This document shows, one piece after another, positions 17,078 to 27,218 of a DNA stretch of 64,000 nt; the first letter of the stretch is position 1, and each line of letters starts with the position of its first letter. The notes under the pieces are model-generated. The model did no database searches. It was not told the origin of the DNA and saw only the letters and a list, made by a program, of their open reading frames with translations. A program made the translations under genes and the position numbers. The stretch comes from Nostoc sp. 106C. Its GTDB lineage: Bacteria; Cyanobacteriota; Cyanobacteriia; Cyanobacteriales; Nostocaceae. The stretch spans positions 1-64,000 of the forward strand of contig NZ_MTAW01000187.1 in NCBI RefSeq assembly GCF_002154725.1, in the 5' to 3' direction.

Positions 17078-20000
17078 GTGAAGCGTGACAGAACAGGTAA
17101 ATTTATCCAAACCTGGGGATTAGAATCGAAACAGGCAGTTAACCTATCACTAACCAAGACAGCTTGGCAGAAGCTAAAGCAAGAAGCAAGTAAACGCGGC
17201 GTTTCCCGTTCTGAACTGGTGGAACGCTTTGCTCGGAGCTTGGAATCGAGTTCTGCGGAAAGCTTTCTTGGTGAAGCCGACGGCAAAATCAGCGCCTGGG
17301 AAGAGTTGCAGCGATCTACGGCAGTTGTACCTAAAACAGAAGAACAAACACTCCAGCAGCAAGCACAAATCCAAGCTAATCAAGGCCAATGGCTGGAAGC
17401 AGTATTAAATCTGCTACCCATTCCCCTGCTATTTATTGACCCCAATACGGCTTGCTTCACCTTCGCAAATCAAGCGGCGAAAGACATGGCAGGAGGTGAA
17501 ATTTATAGTGATCGCCCAGCTGGAGTATATGACAGAGATTTTTACTGCACTGATGCTACAGGACAACCGATACCGCCCGAACAACTGCCAGCAGTCCGAG
17601 TCGCACGAGGTGAAAAAATTCAAGGGGCGGAATTGAATTGGCACACCCCAACTGGCGTTTACCCGTTGCTTGTTCATGCCGATACCTTACCTGCAATGCG
17701 CGATCGCCCAGCAACATGTGTGATGCTGTTTCAGGATATTTGCGATGTCTACGACGAGGTTCGCTTACGCAAGCAAACAGAATTGCAACTTCAGCAAAAT
17801 CAGCGGTTCATTCAACGAGTTGCCAATGCTACGCCTGGGATTTTGTACATTTATGACCTGATTGAGCAGCGTAATGTTTATGTAAATCGGCAGATAGGTG
17901 AACTCCTAGGTTACACAGCAACACAAGTACAAGCAATGGGCAACCAATTATTTGCCCAATTACTACATCCAGACGATGTTGCCAGGCTTCTTACTCACAT
18001 GCAGCGGATGCATCAAGCACAAGATGGAGAAATTATTGAGTGGGAGTACCAGATACGTCACAGTAATGGAGAATGGCGCTGGTTTTTGAGCCGGAATTTG
18101 ATATTTACCCGGACAAATAATGGCTCACCGCAGCAAGTAATCGGTATTTCTCATGATATTACTGACCGTAAACGAGCAGAAGCAGCCCTTCAAGAAAGTG
18201 AGACACAGGCGCGCGCTAGGGCCGAGGAATTAGAAGCATTTATGGAAGTTGTCCCAGTTGCTGTCTGGCTTGCCCACGATCCACAGTGCCATCACGTAAC
18301 TGTAAATGCAGCAGCCTATGAGTTAATGCGGGCAATTCCTGGTTCCGTTGCTACTGCTACCCCTGTGGATGGCATATCTCCGTTTAAGTTTAAGACACAG
18401 CGTAACGGTCAAGATATCCTACCAGAAGAATTATCCTTGCAGAAAGCCGGCAGAACTGGACAGGAAGTTTGCGAAGAAGCAGAACTCGTCTTTGAAGACG
18501 GCGTAGTCAGGTATATCTACGGCAGGGCAGTTCCCATTAAAGATGAGCAGGGCAAAGTCCGAGGTGTAGTTGGAGCGTATCTAGACATCAGCGATCGCAA
18601 GCAGCTAGTAGCAGAACTCCGCCGCCAAGAGCAACAATTCAAAACCTTAGCTGAAAATGCCCCAGATATTATCAGTCGAGTCGATGCTAATTTTCGCCAC
18701 CTCTACGTTAGTCCTGCCGTTGAACCAGCAACAGGCCTAGCAAAAGAAGCGTTCATCGGCAAAACCAATGCCGATTTAGGTATGCCTGAAGAAATTTGTA
18801 CATTTTGGTATGATAATTTACACCAGGTTTTTAGCACAGGTCAACGCCATACTCTTGAGTTTAGTTTTCTAACTCCAAATGGTATGCGCTGGTATCAATC
18901 GCTTTTAGTACCTGAGTTTGCAGCAGATAACTCAGTAGAATCTATATTGGGAATTGCCCGTGATGTGACCGACTACAAACAAGTCGAACAGGCGTTGCGA
19001 CAAAGTCAGGAGCGTTATCGCTCGTTGGCAGAATCCCTACCGCAGCTTGTGTGTATGTCTGATGCGGATGGTATCACCAATTACTGCAATCAAAGTTGGA
19101 TTGATTACACTGGGCTAACTCTAGAGGCAACCCAAGGTAATGGATGGCAGCAAGCTTTGCATCCTGACGATCTGCCCTTATTCATGGAAAGGTGGATAGA
19201 GGCTTTAGAAACAGGCAATGCTTTCTCAATTGAGTTGCGCATAAGAAGGTTTGATAATGTTTATCGCTGGCATTTGAGTAGAACCGTTCCCATCAAAGCC
19301 GAAAATGGCAGTATTGTTAGTTGGTTAGGAACAGCAACCGATATTGATGACCGCAAACGCAGCGAGCAACGAGAGCGATTTCTGGCTCACGCTTCCCAAA
19401 CTTTCGCCGCAGCTAGGTTGGATTTGCAAACGATTTTGGACACTATTACCCAACTAATTGGCGAACTAACGGGTGATTCGTGCGTATTGAGTTTGTTGTC
19501 AAAAGATAAACAGTGGCTTGAGACTGTTTCCTTTTATCATGTCGATCCCCAAGTGCGGGAATTTATTGGCAAATTACTAGTGCATCCGCGTTCTGTTGAT
19601 GATGGCATGACAGGATATGTAGCACGCACAGGAGAGATGATTTTCTTGCCAGTTGTATCGCCACAGCAGCTGCGTAATTCCATGAAACGAGAATATTTGC
19701 CTTATTTAGAGCGCTTCGGTGTTTACAGTTTGTTGATGATACCGTTGAAAGTGCAGGAAGAAATTATTGGCACACTAAGCATTTCGCGGGAACGGCCTGG
19801 TAATCCTTATAGCGACGATCATCCCAGGTTATTGCAAGATATAGCAGACAGAGCTGCAATGGCGATCGCTAATGCTCGTCTGTACGAACAAGCACAACAA
19901 GCACGTAACCAAGCAGAGCAACTTGCCGATCGTACAGCTCGTCTACAGCTAGTCACGGCTGCTCTTTCAGAATCACTCACACCTACTCAAGTCGCTGAAG

Positions 20001-21577
20001 TGATTGTAGAACAGAGCGTTTCTGTACTTAAGGCTACTGGTGCTCTAGTAGCAATTGTTGATGAAAATCGCCGTGAACTGGAAATTATCCACTCTGTTGG
20101 TTTCCAAGCAGATATCGTTAATACATGGCGGCGGATTTCAATTACGTCATCAAATCCTTTATCAGAAGCGGTGCGTACTGGAAAACCCGTTTGGGAAGAG
20201 TCGATAGATGAGCGCGTTACTCGCTATCCTCATCTAGCAGATACTTATGCTAGCTATGATTATACCGCTTGGATTTCCTTACCCTTGATGATTGAGGGTC
20301 GAGCAGTGGGAGGAATCACCCTTGGCTTTAGTGAATTATCTTCTCTGAATCAGGATGAGCGGGCATTTATCTTGGCTGTATGCCAGCAAGCGGCTGGAGC
20401 GATCGCTCGTGCCCAACTCTACGAAGCCGAGCAGCAAGCTAGAGCCGCAGCAGAAGCGGCAAACCGGACAAAAGACGAATTTCTCGCTGTTCTCTCTCAT
20501 GAACTACGAACACCCTTAAATCCAATTCTGGGCTGGGCTACACTGCTACGCAAGGGAAAGCTTGATGTTAACAAGACAGATGTAGCTCTAGAAACTATCG
20601 AGCGCAATGCCAAGTTACAAGTTCAACTGATTGAAGATTTACTCGATATTTCTCGGATTTTACAAGGTAAGCTCAATTTAAATTCTGCTCCAGTTGACCT
20701 GAAAGCAACTATCACAGCCGCAATTGAAACTGTGCGTTTGGCAGCCGAAGCTAAAGGTATTGAAATTCAAGCCAATTTTACCAGCAATGTCGGTCAGGTT
20801 TTAGGCGATGCGGCTCGTTTGCAGCAAGTTATCTGGAATTTGCTCTCGAATGCGGTGAAGTTCACGCCTACAGGGGGTCGAGTCGATATTCGCTTAGAGA
20901 CAATTGATACAGATGCTCAAATTCAAGTCATAGATACTGGCAGAGGTATCAATCCGGAATTCTTGCCCTACGTCTTTGATTATTTCCGCCAAGCTGATAG
21001 CAGTATCACCAGAACCTTTGGTGGTTTAGGCTTGGGGTTGGCGATCGTGCGGCACATCGTAGAATTACATGGGGGAACTGTCAAAGCTGAAAGTCTTGGA
21101 GATGAGCAGGGAGCCACCTTCACAGTTAGACTACCACTGCTGTTAACACCAACTTTCACAACAGAAGCGGAAACATCGGCACAAGAAATGCGAACTTTGC
21201 ATGGAATTCAGGTGCTAGCTGTAGATGACGAAGTAGACAATCTAGAATTAGTTGCCTTTATTCTGGAACAGGCGGGTGCTGGTGTTATCACTGTTTCTTC
21301 GGCAACAGAGGTGTTGCAAGTACTCAATCAAACTCAACCCGACATTTTGCTAGCTGACATTGGTATGCCAGAAATGGATGGCTATACATTGCTACGCGAA
21401 ATTAGAGCCTTGCCACCGCAACAAGGAGGACAGATAAAAGCGATCGCTTTAACTGCCTATGCCGGAGAAATCAATCGGCAGCAAGCCTTGCAAGCCGGAT
21501 TTCAGATGTATCTCTCCAAACCAGTTGATCCAGAAGAGTTGATTGAGGCGATCGCTCAAGTTCTGAAGTGTGAATAA
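17078..21577 (+). CDS. Multi-PAS/GAF hybrid histidine kinase with N-terminal ribbon-helix-helix-like domain
   Basis: A 1499-residue soluble sensor kinase. Residues 22-55 (NLSLTKTAWQKLKQEASKRG and SRSELVERFARSL) look like a CopG/Arc ribbon-helix-helix. Then come about five PAS domains (roughly 105-770, several with PAC ends such as IGISHDITDRKRAE), two GAF domains (about 785-945 and 975-1125), HisKA with His1141 ([20 protein letters not shown]), HATPase (GGLGLGLAIVRHIVELHGG) and a receiver with Asp1427 (LLADIGMP). No GAF shows an obvious bilin Cys by eye. Start is GTG at 17078. It follows the CheB-like gene and may be cotranscribed. Input signals cannot be read from the sequence. Confidence 0.92.
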   Translation: MKRDRTGKFIQTWGLESKQAVNLSLTKTAWQKLKQEASKRGVSRSELVERFARSLESSSAESFLGEADGKISAWEELQRSTAVVPKTEEQTLQQQAQIQANQGQWLEAVLNLLPIPLLFIDPNTACFTFANQAAKDMAGGEIYSDRPAGVYDRDFYCTDATGQPIPPEQLPAVRVARGEKIQGAELNWHTPTGVYPLLVHADTLPAMRDRPATCVMLFQDICDVYDEVRLRKQTELQLQQNQRFIQRVANATPGILYIYDLIEQRNVYVNRQIGELLGYTATQVQAMGNQLFAQLLHPDDVARLLTHMQRMHQAQDGEIIEWEYQIRHSNGEWRWFLSRNLIFTRTNNGSPQQVIGISHDITDRKRAEAALQESETQARARAEELEAFMEVVPVAVWLAHDPQCHHVTVNAAAYELMRAIPGSVATATPVDGISPFKFKTQRNGQDILPEELSLQKAGRTGQEVCEEAELVFEDGVVRYIYGRAVPIKDEQGKVRGVVGAYLDISDRKQLVAELRRQEQQFKTLAENAPDIISRVDANFRHLYVSPAVEPATGLAKEAFIGKTNADLGMPEEICTFWYDNLHQVFSTGQRHTLEFSFLTPNGMRWYQSLLVPEFAADNSVESILGIARDVTDYKQVEQALRQSQERYRSLAESLPQLVCMSDADGITNYCNQSWIDYTGLTLEATQGNGWQQALHPDDLPLFMERWIEALETGNAFSIELRIRRFDNVYRWHLSRTVPIKAENGSIVSWLGTATDIDDRKRSEQRERFLAHASQTFAAARLDLQTILDTITQLIGELTGDSCVLSLLSKDKQWLETVSFYHVDPQVREFIGKLLVHPRSVDDGMTGYVARTGEMIFLPVVSPQQLRNSMKREYLPYLERFGVYSLLMIPLKVQEEIIGTLSISRERPGNPYSDDHPRLLQDIADRAAMAIANARLYEQAQQARNQAEQLADRTARLQLVTAALSESLTPTQVAEVIVEQSVSVLKATGALVAIVDENRRELEIIHSVGFQADIVNTWRRISITSSNPLSEAVRTGKPVWEESIDERVTRYPHLADTYASYDYTAWISLPLMIEGRAVGGITLGFSELSSLNQDERAFILAVCQQAAGAIARAQLYEAEQQARAAAEAANRTKDEFLAVLSHELRTPLNPILGWATLLRKGKLDVNKTDVALETIERNAKLQVQLIEDLLDISRILQGKLNLNSAPVDLKATITAAIETVRLAAEAKGIEIQANFTSNVGQVLGDAARLQQVIWNLLSNAVKFTPTGGRVDIRLETIDTDAQIQVIDTGRGINPEFLPYVFDYFRQADSSITRTFGGLGLGLAIVRHIVELHGGTVKAESLGDEQGATFTVRLPLLLTPTFTTEAETSAQEMRTLHGIQVLAVDDEVDNLELVAFILEQAGAGVITVSSATEVLQVLNQTQPDILLADIGMPEMDGYTLLREIRALPPQQGGQIKAIALTAYAGEINRQQALQAGFQMYLSKPVDPEELIEAIAQVLKCE

Positions 21578-21717
21578 ATCGTGGCGATTATATCAAGAAT
21601 TGAATGAAATGTAGTGTTACAAAAATGTATTAGTGCTGCTGTGCTGATAGGTGTTTAAAAAACAGTAAATAGTTAATTGAGTAGGATCATTTATTTTTCG
21701 CCTCAGTTGTTTATATT

Positions 21718-22032
21718 TTATGAAAAATAGGTTGCTGAAGAGTAAGAGTTTTTTACAGCCAAGATAGGTTCCCCTTTTATTCCTCCATGATTAAGGGTAC
21801 AAATTTTATAAAAGTTTTCACAATCAAAAATTGCCAGAACTAACTCTTTTCCTGTTGAGTAATAGGATGGTAAAGGTTTCCCTACCTCGCATTCCATATC
21901 TATTTCAGTGTGACGCCATCTTAATTTCCAAATCCGCTTTTCGGTTACTGTTGCTTGAATAGAACTAGCGATCGCACTATATACCTGCTCAGCTTTAACA
22001 TTATCCTTGGCTGCTGGAACAAAAAATTTCAT
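21718..22032 (-). CDS. Hypothetical protein
   Basis: This 104-residue soluble protein has no family that I recognise. It begins MKFFVPAAKDNVKAEQVYSA and has a central WKLRWRHTEIDMECEVGKPL block and a GKELVLAIFDCENFYKICT block, consistent with a compact alpha/beta fold. The residue pattern looks like a genuine conserved protein. It is 50 bp downstream of the SDR gene on the same strand. Confidence 0.65.
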   Translation of the reverse strand: MKFFVPAAKDNVKAEQVYSAIASSIQATVTEKRIWKLRWRHTEIDMECEVGKPLPSYYSTGKELVLAIFDCENFYKICTLNHGGIKGEPILAVKNSYSSATYFS

Positions 22033-22082
22033 AGGCTGTGGTAGTAAATAACATACATTTCATTAGCACCAGCGTAGCGTAG

Positions 22083-22853
22083 TTACCAAGGTAATCTACT
22101 CCCATCCCAAGAAAAAAATTGCCCACTATCACCTTCCTGAAGTTGCTCAATCACATTCAGCAATTGGGTAACAGTGCGTTCTACTGAAAATAACTTTTCT
22201 GCTGGTACATTTTTCTGAAACGGCTGCGAAAGGCGTGTGTCTGTTGTTCCTGGATGTAATGTCACTACCAAAGTTTTAGGACTGCTTCTGCCATACTCAA
22301 TTGCTGCTGTGCGCATAAACATATTTAGCGCAGCTTTAGAGGCGCGATAACCATACCACCCACCAAGTTGGTTATCACCAATACTACCAATTTTGGCAGA
22401 AATACTAGCAAACACACTACGTTCTCCATGTTTTAATAATGGTAATAGATGTTTAGCTAGCAGCACAGCACCAATACTATTGATTTGAAAGTAGCGCAGT
22501 AAATTTTCTGAATTTATTTGTTTTAAACTTTTTTCTGGTTGCAAAGTACCTTCATGTAGTAATCCTACACAGTTGACTACCAAATGCAACTTCTTAACTT
22601 GGGTACTTATCTGTTGAACAGCTTCAGCAATTTGCAATTCCTCAGTGATATCTAGCGATAAAGAAATTAATCGCTCAGGATGTTCGCTGGCAAGATTAAT
22701 TAACTCAAATGCTGAATCTGGTTGACGGTATGTAGCATAAATTTTGCTAATTCTCTGATCTATTAGCAATTTTTTTACGAAACCTAAACCAATACCTTGG
22801 CTTGCTCCCACAATCAACGTATTGACTTGATTAATTTCATCGATAAAAGACAT
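22083..22853 (-). CDS. Short-chain dehydrogenase/reductase (SDR)
   Basis: A 256-residue NAD(P)-dependent oxidoreductase with the TLIVGASQGIGLGF cofactor-binding glycine motif, NCVGLLHEG (the NNAG-like position), Ser before the active site (FASISAKIGSIGDN), and the catalytic YGYRASKAALN (YxxxK). Gly-rich motif spacing is that of classical SDRs. The C-terminal sequence SGQFFSWDGSRLPW is typical of the sepiapterin-reductase/CsgA-like subgroup. The substrate is unknown. Confidence 0.88.
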   Translation of the reverse strand: MSFIDEINQVNTLIVGASQGIGLGFVKKLLIDQRISKIYATYRQPDSAFELINLASEHPERLISLSLDITEELQIAEAVQQISTQVKKLHLVVNCVGLLHEGTLQPEKSLKQINSENLLRYFQINSIGAVLLAKHLLPLLKHGERSVFASISAKIGSIGDNQLGGWYGYRASKAALNMFMRTAAIEYGRSSPKTLVVTLHPGTTDTRLSQPFQKNVPAEKLFSVERTVTQLLNVIEQLQEGDSGQFFSWDGSRLPW

Positions 22854-22974
22854 ATAGCACGCTATTTTGTAGACTTATCCTTATTTTGTTACTACAGGAA
22901 GAGTATAATCAAAAATAAAATCGAAAATAGTAAGTAATAGAGAATTTTTTATAGTTATATAAGGGTAAAAGATT

Positions 22975-23709
22975 TTGGTAACTATTAAATGTAGAAATAT
23001 CACATTTTCCAATATTCAAGCGATTTTGTTTGATAAAAATGGTACTCTAGAAAACTCAGAAGTGTATTTGCGATCGCTCGCACAAAGAGGAGCGCGGTTG
23101 ATAGACGCTCAAATACCAGGTATAGGGGAACCCCTACTCATGGCATTTGGCGTCAATGGCAATAACTTAGATCCAGCGGGTATTGTAGCAGTTGCAAGTC
23201 GCCGCGAAACCGAAGTTGCAGCTGCCGCATATATTGCCGAAACAGGTAGGGGGTGGTTTGAGTCCTTAAAAATCGCTCGTCAAGCTTTGGATGAAGCAGA
23301 AAAATACATCGATCAAACTCCTTCGCCACTGTTTGTCGGTAGTTTGGATGTGTTAAAGTCTCTCTTTGAAGCAGGATTAAAACTAGGCATCCTCTCAGCA
23401 GCGACAACTCAAGAAGTCCAAAGGTTTGTAACTCATCACCAGTTAAGTGACTATCTCCAGCTAGAAATGGGGGTAGATGAAGGGCCGAGTAAACCAGATC
23501 CAGTACTATTTTTGCAAGCTTGCCAAGCTTTGGGAGTAGAACCAAGCGCCACATTGATGGTAGGTGATTCTGTTGGTGATATGCAAATGGCACGCGATGC
23601 TAAAGCCGCAGGTTGTATTGGTATTACTTGGATTGGAAAATCAGATCATGTCCAAGGTGCGGATGTGGTGATTAATCAACTGGATGAAATTCAAATCCTG
23701 GAACTTTAA
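22975..23709 (+). CDS. HAD-family hydrolase with atypical DxN motif
   Basis: A 244-residue HAD phosphatase-like protein. Motif I is ILFDKNGTL: the nucleophile Asp20 is present, but the residue two positions on, normally a second Asp acting as general acid/base, is Asn22. Motif II (LGILSAATT), motif III (Lys in GPSKPDP) and motif IV (VGDSVGDMQMA) look intact. The cap region is of the helical type. The start is a TTG at 22975 with AAGGG about 8 nt before it; no ATG lies upstream of motif I. Either the enzyme is altered or this is a subfamily variant. Confidence 0.85.
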   Translation: MVTIKCRNITFSNIQAILFDKNGTLENSEVYLRSLAQRGARLIDAQIPGIGEPLLMAFGVNGNNLDPAGIVAVASRRETEVAAAAYIAETGRGWFESLKIARQALDEAEKYIDQTPSPLFVGSLDVLKSLFEAGLKLGILSAATTQEVQRFVTHHQLSDYLQLEMGVDEGPSKPDPVLFLQACQALGVEPSATLMVGDSVGDMQMARDAKAAGCIGITWIGKSDHVQGADVVINQLDEIQILEL

Positions 23710-23930
23710 ATTTTAGGTAGTTTACCAAAATTACTTGTACGAAGAGATCCAAACAATTTTAGATGTGTCTTTAGGCTAGATCGCAGGTTGGAAATCAGCC
23801 TGCAAACAAGCGTGTAATTAATCCTCATCAGTTGAAGTCAGAAAAAATACTAGTGTGAAGATGATGTAAGGGAATAAAGCTTATTTAACTAGATATTTTT
23901 TTCCGCGACACTATTTAGTCATAGTTAGTA

Positions 23931-24179
23931 TCATTGTCTTCGTTCCTTCTCTGTACTATTAGTTAATTGGTAGTCATTTTTTGACAAGAGCTTGTTAGTA
24001 GTTATCAGGACAACAACTAACATTAGTAGCTGGATTTGCCAAGGTGCTAAAACCAAGCTCAAAACGAAGCAAATGAAACCAAATACACCAGCAATGTAGG
24101 CTATTTCATCAGTAGATCGCTTAACTAAATAGCCAGTTAATAAAGCCGTACAAAGTGGAACTAGAAAAAACAAAGCCAT
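23931..24179 (-). CDS. Small membrane protein, function unknown
   Basis: An 82-residue protein with two or three hydrophobic segments (ALFFLVPLCTALLTGYLV, YIAGVFGFICFVLSLVLA, IQLLMLVVVLITT) and a polar Lys/Glu/Arg tail. A GAGG about 9 nt before the ATG supports translation. No family recognised. The flanking region 23710-23930 has no other gene. Confidence 0.6.
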   Translation of the reverse strand: MALFFLVPLCTALLTGYLVKRSTDEIAYIAGVFGFICFVLSLVLAPWQIQLLMLVVVLITTNKLLSKNDYQLTNSTEKERRQ

Positions 24180-24419
24180 TTTTACTAACCTCTAAAATCA
24201 AACGTATAACGCTGATATAAACAGATTAAAACGGTTTTTGACCCTGTGGTTAATTTTACATTCCAGCAAGATATAGAAACTACTGCCTATGTAAAATAAC
24301 GGTGGAGAAAATTAAGATTTTGTAATCATCTGGTAAATTAGCTTAACACTATTACGATTGCATTAAAAGAACGATTAGCATATTACCTTGAGAAGTACCG
24401 TTTTCCACTTAGACACTCA

Positions 24420-26579
24420 ATGCTGAACATTCCTCAACTACTGGCAACTGAACTAGACCTTAAACCCTTTCAGGTGCAAAATGCGCTGGAACTTTTAGCA
24501 GAGGGTGCAACTATTCCCTTTATCGCGCGTTATCGTAAAGAGCGCACCGGCGAAATGGATGAAGTTCAACTGCGGGACTTATCCGATAGATATACCTACT
24601 TAAGCGAACTGGAAGAACGAAAATCGGTAATTTTAAATGCGATCGCCAACCAAGGTAAACTCACTGATGAACTAAAAGCGCAGATTACTTCTAGTTTACA
24701 AAAAACTGAACTTGAGGATTTATACTTACCCTATAAACAAAAGCGCCGCACCCGCGCCACTATCGCCAGAGAGAAAGGCTTAGAACCACTGGCGGAGTTT
24801 ATTAAATCATTGAATGTGAAAAATCCAGTATCGGCTTCTTTAGAAACAGAAGCTGCAAAGTATATTTCGGAAACTCAGGGAGTAAAATCTGCTGAAGAAG
24901 CGCTAAAAGGTGCGTCTGATATATTAGCGGAGGAAGTCGCAGAAAAAGCTGAATCGCGAGCATATATTCGTGATTACCTCTTAGAATCGGGGGTATTTAC
25001 CTCGCGGATTAAAGACGAACATCCTGAAGGTACAACGAAATTTGAAATGTACCGCAACTATCAAGCTAAGGTGAAAAACATTGCACCTCACAATATTTTG
25101 GCATTGTGTCGAGGTGAAGCGGAGGGAGTATTAAATTTTGAAATCGCTTTTGATGAAGATGTGGTACTTTCCTATCTGGAGTCAAAGGAAATAAAAACCA
25201 AAGTCCGCGCTATTCGCGATTTTTATCAGGCGATGGTGAAGGATGCATTTAATCGCTTGATGAAAGCATCCCTGATAGGGGAAGTAATTGCTGAGAAGAA
25301 AACCTACGCTGATTTTGAGTCAATTAAAACCTTTGAAACTAATTTACGGGAGTTGCTATTATCTGCACCAGCTGGGATGAAACCAACTTTAGCAATCGAT
25401 CCTGGGTTCAGAACTGGGTGTAAAGTAGCGGTAATCGACCAAACAGGGAAATTTTTGGAATACCAAGCAGTGTTTCCCCACCAAGCAGCAGAACAACGCA
25501 CTAAAGCTGCACAAACTATTAAAAATCTCATTGAAAAGTACAAAATTGAGTTGATTGCTATTGGTAACGGTACAGCTTCCCGCGAGACTGACGAGTTTGT
25601 CTCCCAAGTACTGCAAGCTATAGAACGCAAACCAACAAAGGTAATGGTAAATGAATCGGGTGCATCTATCTATTCTGCTAGCAAAGTAGCATTAGAAGAG
25701 TTTCCCGATTTAGATATTACCGTGCGCGGTGCAATTAGCATTGGTCGGCGGTTGCAAGATCCTCTGGCGGAACTAGTGAAAATCGATCCGAAATCGATTG
25801 GCGTGGGACAATATCAGCACGATGTTGACCAGAAATTGCTGAAGAAAAAGTTAGATGAAACTGTAGAAAGCTGTGTTAACTATGTAGGTGTAGACTTGAA
25901 CACGGCTTCTAAAGAATTGCTGACATTTGTCTCTGGAATTACGCCAGCAGTTGCCAATAATATTGTTACCTATCGCAACCAGAATGGAGCCTTTAAAAAT
26001 CGCCGCCAATTGTTAAAGGTGCCAAAGCTAGGCCCCAAGGCGTTTGAACAAGCAGCCGGGTTTCTGCGAATTCGCAACGGTGAAAATCCTTTGGATAATA
26101 CAGCCGTGCATCCAGAGAGTTACTCCTTAGTAGAAGCGATCGCATCTGACCTCAGCGTGCCCTTAAATCAGGTTACACAAATTGCGGCAAAACTTCAAAA
26201 GACTAACCTAAAAAAATACGTTACCGATACCGTAGGCGAACCGACACTGCGCGACATCCTCAGCGAACTCGAAAAACCAGGCAGAGACCCCCGTGCTGAG
26301 TTTAAGTATGCCACCTTCAAAGAGGGAATTACAGAAATTAAGGATTTAGAAGAGGGAATGGAATTAGAAGGTATCATCACCAATGTTGCCAACTTTGGTG
26401 CATTTGTTGATATCGGCGTACATCAAGATGGATTGGTGCATATCTCCCAACTTGCTGATAGATTCGTAGACGATCCGAAGAAGATTGTCAAAGTCGGACA
26501 AGTTGTGAAAGTCCGCGTGCTGGAAGTTAACGAGAAACTGAAGCGAATTAGTTTGTCGATGAAGTCTGTTAGACAGTAA
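24420..26579 (+). CDS. tex: Tex-type RNA-binding transcription accessory protein
   Basis: A 719-residue protein with the Tex layout: an N-terminal helical domain (IPFIARYRKERTGEMDEVQL), a YqgF/RNase H-like domain (about 320-450, TLAIDPGFRTGCKVAVID), helix-hairpin-helix elements (about 490-560, VNYVGVDLNTAS and KVPKLGPKAFEQAAGFLRIR), and a C-terminal S1 domain (about 645-715, GIITNVANFGAFVDIGVHQD). Tex is a conserved cytoplasmic nucleic-acid-binding factor implicated in transcription. The length matches the family. Confidence 0.95.
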   Translation: MLNIPQLLATELDLKPFQVQNALELLAEGATIPFIARYRKERTGEMDEVQLRDLSDRYTYLSELEERKSVILNAIANQGKLTDELKAQITSSLQKTELEDLYLPYKQKRRTRATIAREKGLEPLAEFIKSLNVKNPVSASLETEAAKYISETQGVKSAEEALKGASDILAEEVAEKAESRAYIRDYLLESGVFTSRIKDEHPEGTTKFEMYRNYQAKVKNIAPHNILALCRGEAEGVLNFEIAFDEDVVLSYLESKEIKTKVRAIRDFYQAMVKDAFNRLMKASLIGEVIAEKKTYADFESIKTFETNLRELLLSAPAGMKPTLAIDPGFRTGCKVAVIDQTGKFLEYQAVFPHQAAEQRTKAAQTIKNLIEKYKIELIAIGNGTASRETDEFVSQVLQAIERKPTKVMVNESGASIYSASKVALEEFPDLDITVRGAISIGRRLQDPLAELVKIDPKSIGVGQYQHDVDQKLLKKKLDETVESCVNYVGVDLNTASKELLTFVSGITPAVANNIVTYRNQNGAFKNRRQLLKVPKLGPKAFEQAAGFLRIRNGENPLDNTAVHPESYSLVEAIASDLSVPLNQVTQIAAKLQKTNLKKYVTDTVGEPTLRDILSELEKPGRDPRAEFKYATFKEGITEIKDLEEGMELEGIITNVANFGAFVDIGVHQDGLVHISQLADRFVDDPKKIVKVGQVVKVRVLEVNEKLKRISLSMKSVRQ

Positions 26580-26586
26580 ATAGAAG

Positions 26587-26616
26587 GGTGCGTTACAGCG
26601 GAACCTTTAACGCACC
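26587..26616. repeat. Palindromic GGTGCGTTA...TAACGCACC element
   Basis: A perfect 9-bp stem (26587-26595 with 26608-26616) 7 bp after the tex stop. No T-tract follows, so it may be a dispersed palindromic repeat reused as an mRNA 3' end. The rest of 26580-26894 holds a small GCGCT/AGCGC hairpin near 26708 and must carry the ferredoxin promoter; I see no other gene. Confidence 0.6.
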
Positions 26617-26894
26617 GCCGATAAGATTAACCTGCTGCATTAAACTTTGTTAAACCACCCTACTGGCGTGACAAGATTAAAATGTTGCAATAAAAAATGT
26701 TTGTAGTTGCGCTTTAGCGCTTCTTAAACTATGAATCTAATGCACAAGTTTAACCTAGACACGCCACTACGAATATGGCATAATTCATTGTTTGGTATTT
26801 CCTTGCACTTCTATACTCTTTTCAACATACTTTGCATGAAACTGCCCCAAAGGGAGAAAATAACAACAGTTATTTCTTGTATTGGTGATAGCAG

Positions 26895-27218
26895 ATGGCA
26901 GTTTATCAAGTTCGACTCATCAATCCTGCGATTGGGTTAGATCGCATCATTGAAGTACCAGACGATCAATATATCCTCGATATCGCGGAAGATTTTGGTA
27001 TCCGCCTTCCATCTGGGTGTAAACAAGGCGAATGTTCTGCTTGTGTTGCCAAACTTATCAGTGGTGAAATCGATCAAAGTGAGCAGAAATTTCTCCGACC
27101 CCAGGAAATACAAGCTGGCTATGTTGTTACTTGTGTAACTTATCCCTCAGCGGATTGCACTTTAGAAACCCATCAAGAACAAGTTTTATATAAATCGTCG
27201 CTTTACTACAAGCAATAA
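26895..27218 (+). CDS. Plant-type [2Fe-2S] ferredoxin
   Basis: A 107-residue electron carrier with Cys42, Cys47, Cys50 and Cys80 in the CX4CX2C...C arrangement (SGCKQGECSAC and YVVTCVTYP). It is close to PetF/FdxH ferredoxins but departs from typical FdI around the cluster (RLPSGCKQGE instead of DLPxSCRAGA), and its C-terminus (VTYPSADCTLETHQEQ) recalls FdxH. It may serve a dedicated partner rather than bulk photosynthetic transfer. An extra Lys/Tyr tail (KSSLYYKQ) extends past the usual end. Confidence 0.92.
   Translation: MAVYQVRLINPAIGLDRIIEVPDDQYILDIAEDFGIRLPSGCKQGECSACVAKLISGEIDQSEQKFLRPQEIQAGYVVTCVTYPSADCTLETHQEQVLYKSSLYYKQ

Noticed and set aside
26731-26940. A 69-codon frame before the ferredoxin gene
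   Set aside because: It overlaps the ferredoxin start in another frame and has no ribosome-binding site; composition looks random.
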